Shown here: one piece after another, positions 1 to 7,917 of the stretch
How the letters are laid out: each line of letters opens with the position of its first letter
Numbering within the stretch: position 1 is the stretch's first letter
Assembly (NCBI RefSeq): GCF_004795055.1
Contig: NZ_SSBJ01000022.1
Coordinates: 62,001-126,000 of the forward strand
Length of the DNA stretch: 64,000 nucleotides
Origin: Streptomyces sp. A1136
Lineage (GTDB): Bacteria > Actinomycetota > Actinomycetes > Streptomycetales > Streptomycetaceae
Direction: 5' to 3'
Notes under the pieces: generated by a model
What the model was told of the DNA's origin: nothing
What the model saw: the letters and a program-made list of their open reading frames with translations, nothing else
The model's database searches: none
Translations under genes and position numbers: made by a program

Positions 1-618
1 GGCGAAGATCCGGACGCCGTGCACCGAGCCGACGTCGAGTCCGGCTCCACCGACGACCTCGGCCAGCTGCTCGGCGGTGAAGCGGCGCGGCACGGGGTCG
101 CCCGCGCCCCAGCGGCCCGCCGGGTCGGTCAGGGCCGTACGGGCCTCGGTGAAGTGCCCGGCCAGCGCGCGCGCCAGCACGGCTCCGCCGAGGCCGGCGG
201 CGAGGAGGCTGAGCACGCCGCCGGGACGCAGGGCGGCGACCGCGTTGGCCACGCCCTCGGCCGGGTCGTCCACGTACTCCAGCACGCCGTGGCAGAGCAC
301 GACGTCGTACGCGTCGCGCTCGACCACGTCGAGCAGGCCCTGGGCATCACCCTGGACACCGCGCACCAGGTCGGCGACGCCGGCCTCGGCGACCCGGCGC
401 TCCAGCCCGAACAGCGCGTTCGGGCTGGGGTCGACCACGGTGACGCGGTGGCCCAGGCGGGCCACCGGTACGGCGAACTTGCCGGTGCCGCCGCCGGTGT
501 CCAGTACGTCCAGCACGTCCCGGCCGGTCGCCTTCACCCGGCGGTCGAGGACCTCCTTGAGGACCTCCCACACCACGGCGGTGCGGAGCGAGGCGCGGGG
601 GCGGGAAGTGTCCGACAC
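1..618 (-). CDS. Class I SAM-dependent methyltransferase (3' end cut by window)
   Basis: The reverse strand is open from a GTG at 618 to the window edge, giving 206 codons without a stop; the C-terminus lies outside. The translation shows a Rossmann-type methyltransferase: motif I LDTGGGTGKFA at about residues 41-51, an acidic residue ending the second strand (VTVVDPSPN), and a later DVVLCHGVLEYVDDP segment typical of motif IV. The methyl acceptor cannot be read from the sequence. It lies 98 bp downstream of the HEPN-like gene on the same strand and may share its transcript, although a hairpin repeat sits between them. Family assignment is firm, function open. Confidence 0.85.
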   Translation of the reverse strand, partial: MSDTSRPRASLRTAVVWEVLKEVLDRRVKATGRDVLDVLDTGGGTGKFAVPVARLGHRVTVVDPSPNALFGLERRVAEAGVADLVRGVQGDAQGLLDVVERDAYDVVLCHGVLEYVDDPAEGVANAVAALRPGGVLSLLAAGLGGAVLARALAGHFTEARTALTDPAGRWGAGDPVPRRFTAEQLAEVVGGAGLDVGSVHGVRIFA

Positions 619-640
619 GACTGATGACTCCTCGGCGTAG

Positions 641-670
641 GGGGCACCTCCCGGCGGTAGCCGGGGGAGG
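641..670. repeat. Hairpin repeat resembling a Streptomyces interspersed element
   Basis: The segment reads GGGGCACCTCCCGGC, then GGTA, then GCCGGGGGAGG, forming a 9-bp stem with a small bulge around a short loop. From memory, very similar CACCTCCC...GGGGGAGG hairpins recur between genes in Streptomyces. It sits between the HEPN-like and methyltransferase genes and could act as an attenuator or 3' end. The hairpin is visible; repeat-family membership is recollection. Confidence 0.5.
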
Positions 671-716
671 GCGAGCGGTGCAGGCCCCACCCTATTGCCT
701 CCCGCAGCCGGGCAGG

Positions 717-1211
717 TCACCCCGCCTGTGGACGCTCCGACCGGGGTTGCGGCAGGCCCTGCCGGCCGTCCGGAGCGGTCGGCCGCAGCGCCAGCGTCCG
801 CTCGACCAGGCGCAGGAACATGCCCACCTCGCGGACCAGGTCGTCGGCGTCCCGGCCGGTCGCCGCGTCCGGTATGCCCGCCTCGGCCCTGGCCCGACGC
901 GCGGCCCCCGAGGCGAACAGCGCACTCCACTCCGTCAGCTCCGGCGCTATCTCCGGCAGTACCTCCCACGCGCTGCGGATGCGTGGCCGCCGCCGAGGGT
1001 TCACCGGCTCGGGCCTCCCGCGGGCGGCGAGCACCGCCGCGGCCGCGCGCAGGGCGGCGAGGTGGGCGGTGGCGTACCGCTCGTTGGGCCGGGGCAGACG
1101 GACAGCCTCGGCCAGGCCGTCGTGGGCCTTGGCGAGCAGGTCGAGGGCGGCCGGTGGGGCCGCCGACTTCCTCGGGACGGGGTGGACAGGGGACGGGGAC
1201 GGTGTGGCCAT
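717..1211 (-). CDS. SAV_6107-type HEPN domain protein
   Basis: A 164-aa protein, largely helical in appearance and rich in Ala, Leu and Arg. ATG at 1211 was chosen because AGGAGG lies 6 nt upstream; a longer frame runs to 1373 without such a site. It resembles the actinobacterial SAV_6107 family annotated as HEPN. Residues 45-50 read RYATAH, which fits the Rx4-6H motif of HEPN ribonucleases, but no nucleotidyltransferase partner is adjacent. It is divergent from the ABC/YhgE module, with a possibly structured leader in between. RNase activity is inference; the protein could equally be a nucleic-acid-binding or inactive HEPN. Confidence 0.7.
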   Translation of the reverse strand: MATPSPSPVHPVPRKSAAPPAALDLLAKAHDGLAEAVRLPRPNERYATAHLAALRAAAAVLAARGRPEPVNPRRRPRIRSAWEVLPEIAPELTEWSALFASGAARRARAEAGIPDAATGRDADDLVREVGMFLRLVERTLALRPTAPDGRQGLPQPRSERPQAG

Positions 1212-1290
1212 GACGAACCTCCTGTCGATGCGTACTGCTGCGAACCGCGGATGGCGCCGGGCAACCGCCCGGCTACCTGGTTCCCATCGT
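1212..1290 (-). promoter_or_regulatory. Possible structured 5' leader of the HEPN-like gene
   Basis: On the reverse strand the leader contains a perfect 7-bp hairpin, GCCGGGC-GGTT-GCCCGGC (+ strand 1256-1273). It is flanked by GATGG (from + 1284-1288) and CCATC (from + 1250-1254), which can close it. GGAACC and GGTTC segments in the same leader can pair only by crossing or replacing that stem. The AGGAGG site follows. No known riboswitch class was recognised. Confidence 0.3.
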
Positions 1291-1387
1291 GACGTGCCCC
1301 ACTGACAATCGCGCTGACCTGCGCGTTTGTTCACCGGTCGGTCCTTTCGGTCCCCTCGGGAGGCGAACGACAACTAAGCCTGGTAGT

Positions 1388-1413
1388 TTTTGAACTGACC
1401 GGTCAGTTCAAAA
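1388..1413. promoter_or_regulatory. Perfect 26-bp palindrome, likely TetR operator
   Basis: The two 13-bp arms are TTTTGAACTGACC and its exact reverse complement, with no spacer. It ends 13 bp before the GTG of the ABC-like gene, overlapping where that gene's promoter and leader should be. The third gene of the module encodes a TetR repressor, so autoregulation is the simplest reading. The palindrome is seen directly; the regulator is inferred from context. Confidence 0.75.
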
Positions 1414-1426
1414 GAAGGGGGACGGC

Positions 1427-2500
1427 GTGGAAAGCCCACAAGGCGCGGCCGTCAGGGCCGAGGGCTTCGGACTCAAGGGCCCGCGCGGCTGGGTGTTCCG
1501 CGGGGTGGCGATCGACGCGGAGCCCGGCTCGCTCATCGCGATCGCGGGCCCCTCGGGCAGCGGTCGCACCTGCCTCCTGCTCGCCCTCACCGGTCGGATG
1601 AAGCCCTCCGAGGGGCATGCCGACATCGGCCGCCACCGACTGCCGAAGAAGATGGCCGCGGTCCGCCGGATCTCCGCTCTCGCCCATGTACCCGGAGTCA
1701 ACGACCTCGACCCCGCCCTCACCGTCGCCGAACAATTGCGGGAGGGCGTCCTGCTCCAGCGGCGCTACGAGGGCCCCGTACGAGCCCTGCTGCGCCCGCG
1801 CGGCGAGCGCCGGCTCTCCGCCTCCGCCCGGATCGAGGAGGCGCTCGCCGCCGCGGGGCTGGACCCGGACACCCTGCCCAAGGGCCCGCGCACCGCGGTG
1901 CGCGACCTCGAACGGTTGGAGTCCCTGCGGCTCTCGGTGGCCATCGCCCTCTTGGCCACCCCCCGGCTGCTGGCCCTCGACGACGTCGACCTCAAGCTCC
2001 CGGCCGCCGAACGCGCCGAGGCCTGGGCCCTGCTCCGCTCGCTCGCCGAACGCGGCACCACCGTCGTCGCGGCGTGCAGCGAGGCGCCCGAGGAGGCGAC
2101 GGTCCTGCGCCTGGGCGTCGCCGACGAGGCGCGGGAACAGCCCGAGCCGCCCGCCACCCGGGCCCTCCGGCCCGACCGGGACTCCAAGATCACCTGGGGC
2201 GCCGAGCCCACCGAGACCGCCGCCGACTCCGCGGCCGCCGCCAAGGGCAAGGGCGACGGCGAGGCCGGGACCGAGGCCGACGAGGCCACGCCCGCCGCGG
2301 CCACACCCGACGCCACCGAGCCCGACGCCACCGAGCCCGACGCCGCCGAGCCCGAGGCCCCCGCCGACGGGGCCACCCGGTCCGAGACCGCCGCCGAGGC
2401 CACCGACCACCACGCCGATGAAGACACCGCCGACGCCGACACCGCAGACGCCGACACGAAGGGGACCGACGATGCGCTCACCCAAGCTCGCCGCGCTTGA
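1427..2500 (+). CDS. ABC transporter-like ATP-binding protein with degenerate Walker A
   Basis: A 357-aa protein; the GTG start follows GAAGGGGGA. The N-terminal ~230 residues look like an ABC nucleotide-binding domain: GPSGSGRT at the P-loop and LLALDDVD as Walker B. The invariant P-loop Lys is replaced by Arg, and no clear LSGGQ signature is present where DLERLESLRLSV occurs. The C-terminal third is Ala/Glu/Asp/Pro-rich, with three near-identical 15-bp repeats encoding DATEP/DAAEP, and looks disordered. The last 29 bp overlap the YhgE/Pip gene, so the two are coupled and probably form one transporter. Weak or absent ATP hydrolysis is an inference from the motif changes. Confidence 0.85.
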   Translation: MESPQGAAVRAEGFGLKGPRGWVFRGVAIDAEPGSLIAIAGPSGSGRTCLLLALTGRMKPSEGHADIGRHRLPKKMAAVRRISALAHVPGVNDLDPALTVAEQLREGVLLQRRYEGPVRALLRPRGERRLSASARIEEALAAAGLDPDTLPKGPRTAVRDLERLESLRLSVAIALLATPRLLALDDVDLKLPAAERAEAWALLRSLAERGTTVVAACSEAPEEATVLRLGVADEAREQPEPPATRALRPDRDSKITWGAEPTETAADSAAAAKGKGDGEAGTEADEATPAAATPDATEPDATEPDAAEPEAPADGATRSETAAEATDHHADEDTADADTADADTKGTDDALTQARRA

Positions 2501-4559
2501 GCTCAAGCGCTTCGGCCGGGGCAAGCTCCCCGCCGCCGCCCTCGTCGCGCTGCTCCTCCTGCCGCTGCTCTACGGCGCGCTGTACCTGTGCTCCTTCTGG
2601 GACCCGTACAGCCGCCTCGACAAGATCCCCGTCGCGCTCGTCAACGCGGACCGGGGCGCCACCGTCGACGGCAAGCGCATCGCCGCGGGCGACGAGATCA
2701 CGAAGAAGCTCCACACCAGCAAGACCTTCGACTGGCGCGAGGTGAACGCCGATGAGGCCGCCAAGGGGCTGGAACACGGGAAGTACTACCTCTCGCTGAC
2801 CATGCCCGCCGACTTCAGCACGAAGATCGCCTCCAGCTCCGGCGCGGACCCCACCACCGGCGCCCTCCAGGTGCGCACCAACGACGCCAACAACTACATC
2901 GTCGGATCGATCTCCAAGACGGTCTTCTCCGAGGTCCGCGCGGCGGCGTCGACCAACGCCTCCCGGGGGTTCCTCGACAAGATCTTTGTCAGCTTCTCCG
3001 ACCTGCACGACAAGACGGCGGAGGCCGCCGACGGCGCCGACAAGCTCAAGGACGGCGCGGGCAAGGCCCAGGAGGGCGCCAAGGAGCTCGCCGAGGGCCT
3101 CGACACGGCCAAGGAGAAGTCCGGGGAACTCACCGGTGGCCTCAAGAAGCTGAACTCGGCCGCCGGGCAGCTGGAGACCGGGGCCAAGGAGGTGGCCGAC
3201 GGCACCCAGATGGTCGCCGACCAGGTCAACGGCGCCGCCGCCAAGGCACGCCCCTTCGTCAAGGACCCCAAGTCCCTCGCCGACACCGCCCGTCTGGTCG
3301 CCGACACCGCCAAGGTGGTCAACAACCACCTCGACACCTTCGCCGAGAAGGCCCCCGCCGCGGCGGTCGTCACCAAGCGGGTCGCCACCGGCACCGCCAC
3401 CTACTACACCGACCACTGCGTCACCCCGGGAACCGAGCCGCACCTCGCCTCCTGCCCCGCCCTGAAGAAGATCAGGGACGACGCGGCGGAGGGCGCCCTG
3501 CTCGCCGGTGACGTGAACGATGTCGTCAAGGACACGAAGGGCGACCTGACCACCCTGCGCGGTCAACTCACCGACCTGGAGACCAAGGCCAACGCGCTCG
3601 TCGCCGCCGCCCCCGGCCTCTCCTCCGACCTCGAAACCGCCGTCACGAAGGTCAACGCCCTCAACGACGGTGCCCACCAGGTCGCCACGGGCATGGCCAA
3701 GCTGCACACCGGCCTCGGCACCGCCGCCGGCGGCTCCGGCGCCCTCGGCGAGGGCGTCGGCAAGCTCGGGGACGGCGCCCACACCCTCGACGGCGGCATG
3801 TACAAACTGGTCGACGGCACCGGTGAGCTTGCCGGCGGCCTGCACGACGGCGCCGGCAAGATCCCCGACTACGACCAGCAGGCGCGCGACGCCCGCACCC
3901 AGGTCATGGCCGACCCGGTCCGGCTCGCCAACCAGTCCCTGCACCGGGCACCCAACTACGGCACCGGCTTCGCCCCCTACTTCATCCCGCTGTCCCTCTG
4001 GGTCGGCGCGATGGTCGGCTACATGCTGATCGCGCCTCTCAACAAGCGGGCCTTGGCCACCGGCGCCTCGCCGTGGCGGATCGCCTTCGCGGGCTGGCTG
4101 CCCGTAGCCGGGATCGGCGTCGCACAGGTCGCCGCGCTGATGTCCGTACTGCACTGGGGCCTCGGCCTGGAGATGTCCCGCCCGGCGCTGACCATCGCCT
4201 TCCTGGCGCTGGTGACCGCCTGCTTCGCCGCGATCGTCCAGTGGTTGAACGCCAAGTTCGGCGCGGCCGGACGCATCCTGGTCCTCGCCTTCCTGATGCT
4301 CCAGCTGACCTCCGCGGGCGGCACGTACCCCGTCCAGACCAGCCCCGGCTTCTTCAACGCGATCCACCCCTACCTGCCGATGTCGTACGTCGTCGAGGGC
4401 CTGCGCCGGCTCATCACCGGCGGCGACCTCACACCGGTGTGGACGGGCTGCGCCGTACTGTCGGCCTTCACGGTCGGGGCGCTCGCCCTCACCGCGCTCG
4501 CCGCCCGCGGCAAGCAGGTGTGGACGATGGACCGGCTGCACCCGGAACTGAGCCTGTAG
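2472..4559 (+). CDS. YhgE/Pip family ABC-2-type membrane protein
   Basis: A 695-aa protein. ATG at 2472 follows GAAGGGGA and overlaps the upstream gene; the much longer open frame from 1617 is an artefact of the ATPase gene's alternate frame. One transmembrane segment near residues 20-38 is followed by a ~450-residue extracytoplasmic region with coiled-coil-like repeats of the DGA-x-x-L-x-x-G type, as in YhgE/Pip proteins. About five C-terminal membrane segments follow, starting near YFIPLSLWVGAMVG. Family members include phage infection protein and ESX-associated exporters. With the ABC-like protein it probably forms an efflux or envelope export unit under TetR control. Substrate unknown. 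Confidence 0.9.
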   Translation: MRSPKLAALELKRFGRGKLPAAALVALLLLPLLYGALYLCSFWDPYSRLDKIPVALVNADRGATVDGKRIAAGDEITKKLHTSKTFDWREVNADEAAKGLEHGKYYLSLTMPADFSTKIASSSGADPTTGALQVRTNDANNYIVGSISKTVFSEVRAAASTNASRGFLDKIFVSFSDLHDKTAEAADGADKLKDGAGKAQEGAKELAEGLDTAKEKSGELTGGLKKLNSAAGQLETGAKEVADGTQMVADQVNGAAAKARPFVKDPKSLADTARLVADTAKVVNNHLDTFAEKAPAAAVVTKRVATGTATYYTDHCVTPGTEPHLASCPALKKIRDDAAEGALLAGDVNDVVKDTKGDLTTLRGQLTDLETKANALVAAAPGLSSDLETAVTKVNALNDGAHQVATGMAKLHTGLGTAAGGSGALGEGVGKLGDGAHTLDGGMYKLVDGTGELAGGLHDGAGKIPDYDQQARDARTQVMADPVRLANQSLHRAPNYGTGFAPYFIPLSLWVGAMVGYMLIAPLNKRALATGASPWRIAFAGWLPVAGIGVAQVAALMSVLHWGLGLEMSRPALTIAFLALVTACFAAIVQWLNAKFGAAGRILVLAFLMLQLTSAGGTYPVQTSPGFFNAIHPYLPMSYVVEGLRRLITGGDLTPVWTGCAVLSAFTVGALALTALAARGKQVWTMDRLHPELSL

Positions 4560-4573
4560 GGAGCCGGTGACCT

Positions 4574-5221
4574 GTGAGAATCAGCGCCATGGAAAGCAGC
4601 AGCACCGGTACGGGTGCCGGCAGCGGCCGGCGGCGGGCGACCCGACAGAAGCTCTACGAAGCGGCCGTCACGCTCATCGCCGAGCAGGGTTTCTCCGCGA
4701 CGACGGTCGACGAGATCGCCGAGCGGGCGGGCGTGGCCAAGGGCACCGTCTACTACAACTTCGCCAGCAAGACGGACCTCTTCGAGGAGCTGCTGCGCCA
4801 CGGGGTGGGGCTGCTGACCGCCTCGCTGCGGGAAGCGGCGGAGTCCACCGAGGCCCGGGGCGGTACCCGGGTCGAGGCGCTGGACGAGATGATCCGCGCC
4901 GGCCTGGTCTTCATCGACCGCTACCCGGCCTTCACCCAGCTGTACGTGGCCGAGCTGTGGCGCACCAACCGTGCGTGGCAGTCCACCCTGATGGTGGTCC
5001 GCCGGGAGGCGGTGGCCGTGGTGGAGACCGTGCTGCGCGAGGGGGTGGAGCGCGGGGAACTCAGCGCGGAGATCGACGTGCCGCTCACGGCGGCGGCGAT
5101 GGTCGGCATGGTGCTGGTGGCCGCCCTGGACTGGCAGTCCTTCCAGAGCGAACGCTCGCTGGACGACGTGCACTCGGCGCTGTCCCTGCTGCTGCGGGGC
5201 CGGGTCAGCGGGAGCCGGTGA
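4574..5221 (+). CDS. TetR/AcrR family transcriptional regulator
   Basis: A 215-aa protein with the N-terminal TetR helix-turn-helix at about residues 20-65 (ATTVDEIAERAGVAKGTVYYNF) and a variable helical ligand-binding C-terminus. The GTG at 4574 has GGGAG about 10 nt upstream; ATG 4589 is an alternative with no better site. It follows the YhgE/Pip gene by 14 bp. The perfect palindrome at 1388-1413 is the likely operator, so it probably represses its own three-gene module until an inducer binds. The inducer is not deducible. Confidence 0.92.
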   Translation: MRISAMESSSTGTGAGSGRRRATRQKLYEAAVTLIAEQGFSATTVDEIAERAGVAKGTVYYNFASKTDLFEELLRHGVGLLTASLREAAESTEARGGTRVEALDEMIRAGLVFIDRYPAFTQLYVAELWRTNRAWQSTLMVVRREAVAVVETVLREGVERGELSAEIDVPLTAAAMVGMVLVAALDWQSFQSERSLDDVHSALSLLLRGRVSGSR

Positions 5222-5224
5222 CAC

Positions 5225-5240
5225 CCGGGGGTACCCCCGG
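5225..5240. terminator. GC-rich palindrome just after tetR
   Basis: CCGGGGGTACCCCCGG begins 4 bp after the tetR stop and can fold as a 6-bp stem with a GTAC loop. No U-tract follows. It may end the ABC/YhgE/TetR transcript. Confidence 0.4.
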
Positions 5241-5277
5241 TCGGCGGTGCCGCCCGGCGGGGGCGGCGGCGTAGAAC

Positions 5278-5330
5278 TGAGTATCCGTACCCAGACGTCC
5301 CCGGGCCTCGAAATGAGTACGCGTACGGAT
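5278..5330. repeat. Paired TGAGTAnnCGTAC motifs between convergent genes
   Basis: TGAGTATCCGTAC (5278-5290) and TGAGTACGCGTAC (5314-5326) are direct copies 36 bp apart. ATCCGTAC (5283-5290) and GTACGGAT (5323-5330) also form an inverted pair. No gene fits in the 296-bp gap between tetR and the transglutaminase gene, and both flanking genes point into it, so an ordinary promoter role is unexpected. Function unknown. Confidence 0.35.
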
Positions 5331-5517
5331 GGGCTCCCACCTGCGCGAACAGCAGACTGGGGGCTACGGACGGGGCCGCTCGGCCCGCACCGCGGACACG
5401 GGGCCGCGGAGCGGGACCGGGTCCTCGGCCGGCGCCGGGAGGGGAAACCCGGTGTGCGGGCCACCGCGGCGGGGCTCGGGGGGATCGAGCCTCGCCGCGG
5501 CGGCGCGTACCGGGTCG

Positions 5518-7917
5518 TCAGCCGCGATCGCGCAGCGGGAGGCGGACGGCCGCCAGACGGGCGGAGAGCACCTGGACGAACGCCGACCACCGGGCCGAGA
5601 CCGCCCAGCCCACCCGGGCGGCCGAACGCGGCAGCAGCAGGGCCCGCAGGCGTGCCCTGCGGGACACCGCCGCCAGCAGCCCGGCCCGCGCCGTCAGGAC
5701 GTCGCCCGCCGTGTCCTCGTCGGACGGTCCGGCTCCCGGCGGTGCGTACAGCGCCCGCTCCACCGCGCCCGCGACCCGGTGCACGGCCTGGGCGGCCGCA
5801 CCCTCCAGCCCTCCTCGCTCGACGACGCGTCCGGCCGCCCGCCGGGGCGACAGCGCGTCGTCCGGCTCGATGCCCACGTCCCAGGCACAGTCGCCCAGCT
5901 CCCGCCAGGCGAGCAGCACGTCCCGTGCGGCGAGCCGCCGCTCCCGCAGCCGCCTGCGCCACACCAGCGGAAGCAGGGGCAGCGACAGCAGCGACAGCCC
6001 GCCGGCCGTCCAGCCCAGTACGGCGAGGACCGACACACCGCCGGAACCCGCTCCGGCGTCCTGTCCGGCGACCGGAGCCCCGCACTCGCCGAGCTTCTTG
6101 AGGTCCGGCGGGCAGGCGTCCGACTGCGACGGGGCGGCCGTCGGCTGCGACGCGTCCGGCGACGGCAGGGAGGTCGGCGCGGACGGCTGGGTCTGCGGGG
6201 TGTCGGCGCGGCCGTAGTCCGGCAGCGAGATCCCGGACCGCGGGGTCGGCTCGAACCGGGTCCAGCCCGCGCCCTCGAAGTACAGCTCGGGCCAGGCGTG
6301 GGCGTCGCGCATCGTCACGTTCACGCTGCCGTCCGACTGCTTGGTGCCCGGGGTGAAACCGACCGCGACCCGCGCCGGGATGCCCAGCGAGCGGGCCATC
6401 GCCGCCATCGAGAACGAGAAGTGGATGCAGAAGCCCTCCTTGTCGTTCAGGAAGCGGACGATGGCCTGCGAGCCCGTACCCGAGGACACCGTCGTGTCGT
6501 AGCGGAACCCGCCGCTGACCGCGAAGAAGTCCTGGAGCATCACGGCCCGCGTGTAGTTGTCCTTGGCGCCGCGGGTGACCCGCCGGGCCGTGTCGCCGAC
6601 GACCGCCGGAAGGTTGTCCGGCAGTTTCGTGTACTCGTTCATCACCAGCGGGTCGGTCGGCGGGGCGTGCCGGAGCTGCTCCGCCGTCGGCTGGAGCAGC
6701 AGGCTCCGGACCGTGTACTGCGCGCCCTGCACGTTCTGGTAGGTGTCCTTGCCGAGCTGGTCGCCGACCAGGGTCCGGCCGACCGGTTCGAACCGCCACT
6801 TGCCGCCGATGTCCACCTGGGTCGCCGGGTAGGGCATCGGCAGGTAGCGCTGGGCGTACGTCTCGGCGGCCGAGACGGTCGTCCGCACCTCGGACGCGGT
6901 CCGCCGGATCTCCAGGTCGCTGAGCCCCTGCGGGTTCGGCAGCCGCGGCGGCACATCCGTCAGGGGCCGCCCGGAGGCCTCCCACTTGACCCCGTCGAAC
7001 TCGTCGAGCGCCAGGATGCGCAGGTACTGCTCGGAGAGCTGCGGACTGTCCGTGCGGTAGCGCAGCACCACCCGGTTGTCCTGCGCGTTCAGGCTGCTCT
7101 GCAGGGAGACCAGTGGGTTCACCGCCGAGATCGTGCCGCCGCCCGACCCGCCGGAGCCGCCGTCGCCGCCGGTCCCGAGCATCCCGCCGCCCATCGCCGG
7201 CAGCGCCACCGGCGCGACCAGCGCCAGGCCCAGCGCGACCGCGCCGATCCGCCGCCCCGTCCGTACCGGGGCCACGGCCTGACCGCCGCCGCTCCCGACG
7301 CCTCCGGTCCCCGGGGCGGCCCCGCCGAACACCCGGCCCCACTGGGCGAGCCGGTCACGGCTCTCCGAGAGCAGCAGCAACAGGTAGCCGCAGCCGGCCA
7401 GCAGGAAATCGAGCCAGGCGCCGCCGCGGCCCGCCGACAGCCCGGCGGCCACCGAGTACAGCGCGAGCAGCGGGAGCCCGGCCGCGGCGGCGGAGCGCGC
7501 CGTCACGGCCAGCAGGTCCACCGCCAGCCCGATCAGCAGCACCCCGGACAGCAGCAGCAGCCGGATGCCGTCGGTCGTCGGGGCCGGTATGGCGAACTCG
7601 CCGACGTCCCGCACGCCCTGCCCGAACAGCGAGCCGAAGTCCGTGACGAGGTAGCCCAGGACCCCGCCCGAGGGGTTCTCCGCCTTCCCCGCGAACAGGA
7701 ACGCGAGGAGCAGCAGGGACACCAGGAACTGCGCGCCGACCGTCAGCGCACGGGCCAGCGGCACCCGCCGGGCGCCGGCGCCCACCAGGCTCTGTACGGC
7801 CAGCAGCCCCGCCGCCTGCACCAGCCAGCCGGGGGACTCCACCAACGGCGTCAGCGACCACGAGGTGAGCAGCGTCGCGAGCAGTGCGAAGAGCGTCAGC
7901 CGTGCGTGCCCGCTCAT
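5518..7917 (-). CDS. TgpA-like membrane transglutaminase (DUF3488/transglutaminase core)
   Basis: A 799-aa protein. ATG at 7917 overlaps the DUF58 stop as ATGA; a longer frame to 7971 lies inside the DUF58 gene. About six N-terminal membrane segments precede a large extracytoplasmic domain with a transglutaminase core: Cys at about residue 497 (EGFCIHFS), His at about 540 (DAHAWPEL), then the WTRFEPT segment. A membrane segment near 640-665 and a cytoplasmic tail follow. It is the last gene of the MoxR-DUF58-transglutaminase operon. In other bacteria such trios are tied to envelope or stress functions; the protein substrate here is unknown. Confidence 0.9.
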   Translation of the reverse strand: MSGHARLTLFALLATLLTSWSLTPLVESPGWLVQAAGLLAVQSLVGAGARRVPLARALTVGAQFLVSLLLLAFLFAGKAENPSGGVLGYLVTDFGSLFGQGVRDVGEFAIPAPTTDGIRLLLLSGVLLIGLAVDLLAVTARSAAAAGLPLLALYSVAAGLSAGRGGAWLDFLLAGCGYLLLLLSESRDRLAQWGRVFGGAAPGTGGVGSGGGQAVAPVRTGRRIGAVALGLALVAPVALPAMGGGMLGTGGDGGSGGSGGGTISAVNPLVSLQSSLNAQDNRVVLRYRTDSPQLSEQYLRILALDEFDGVKWEASGRPLTDVPPRLPNPQGLSDLEIRRTASEVRTTVSAAETYAQRYLPMPYPATQVDIGGKWRFEPVGRTLVGDQLGKDTYQNVQGAQYTVRSLLLQPTAEQLRHAPPTDPLVMNEYTKLPDNLPAVVGDTARRVTRGAKDNYTRAVMLQDFFAVSGGFRYDTTVSSGTGSQAIVRFLNDKEGFCIHFSFSMAAMARSLGIPARVAVGFTPGTKQSDGSVNVTMRDAHAWPELYFEGAGWTRFEPTPRSGISLPDYGRADTPQTQPSAPTSLPSPDASQPTAAPSQSDACPPDLKKLGECGAPVAGQDAGAGSGGVSVLAVLGWTAGGLSLLSLPLLPLVWRRRLRERRLAARDVLLAWRELGDCAWDVGIEPDDALSPRRAAGRVVERGGLEGAAAQAVHRVAGAVERALYAPPGAGPSDEDTAGDVLTARAGLLAAVSRRARLRALLLPRSAARVGWAVSARWSAFVQVLSARLAAVRLPLRDRG

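Noticed and set aside
1617..2471. Upstream extension of the YhgE/Pip frame
   Set aside because: The added ~285 residues are Arg/Pro/Ser-rich shadow translation of the ATPase gene. The conserved protein starts at ATG 2472 with a ribosome site.
2478..4541. 687-codon reverse frame over the YhgE/Pip gene
   Set aside because: Gly/Val/Asp-rich antisense shadow with no recognisable domain; the forward gene has clear membrane and coiled-coil structure.
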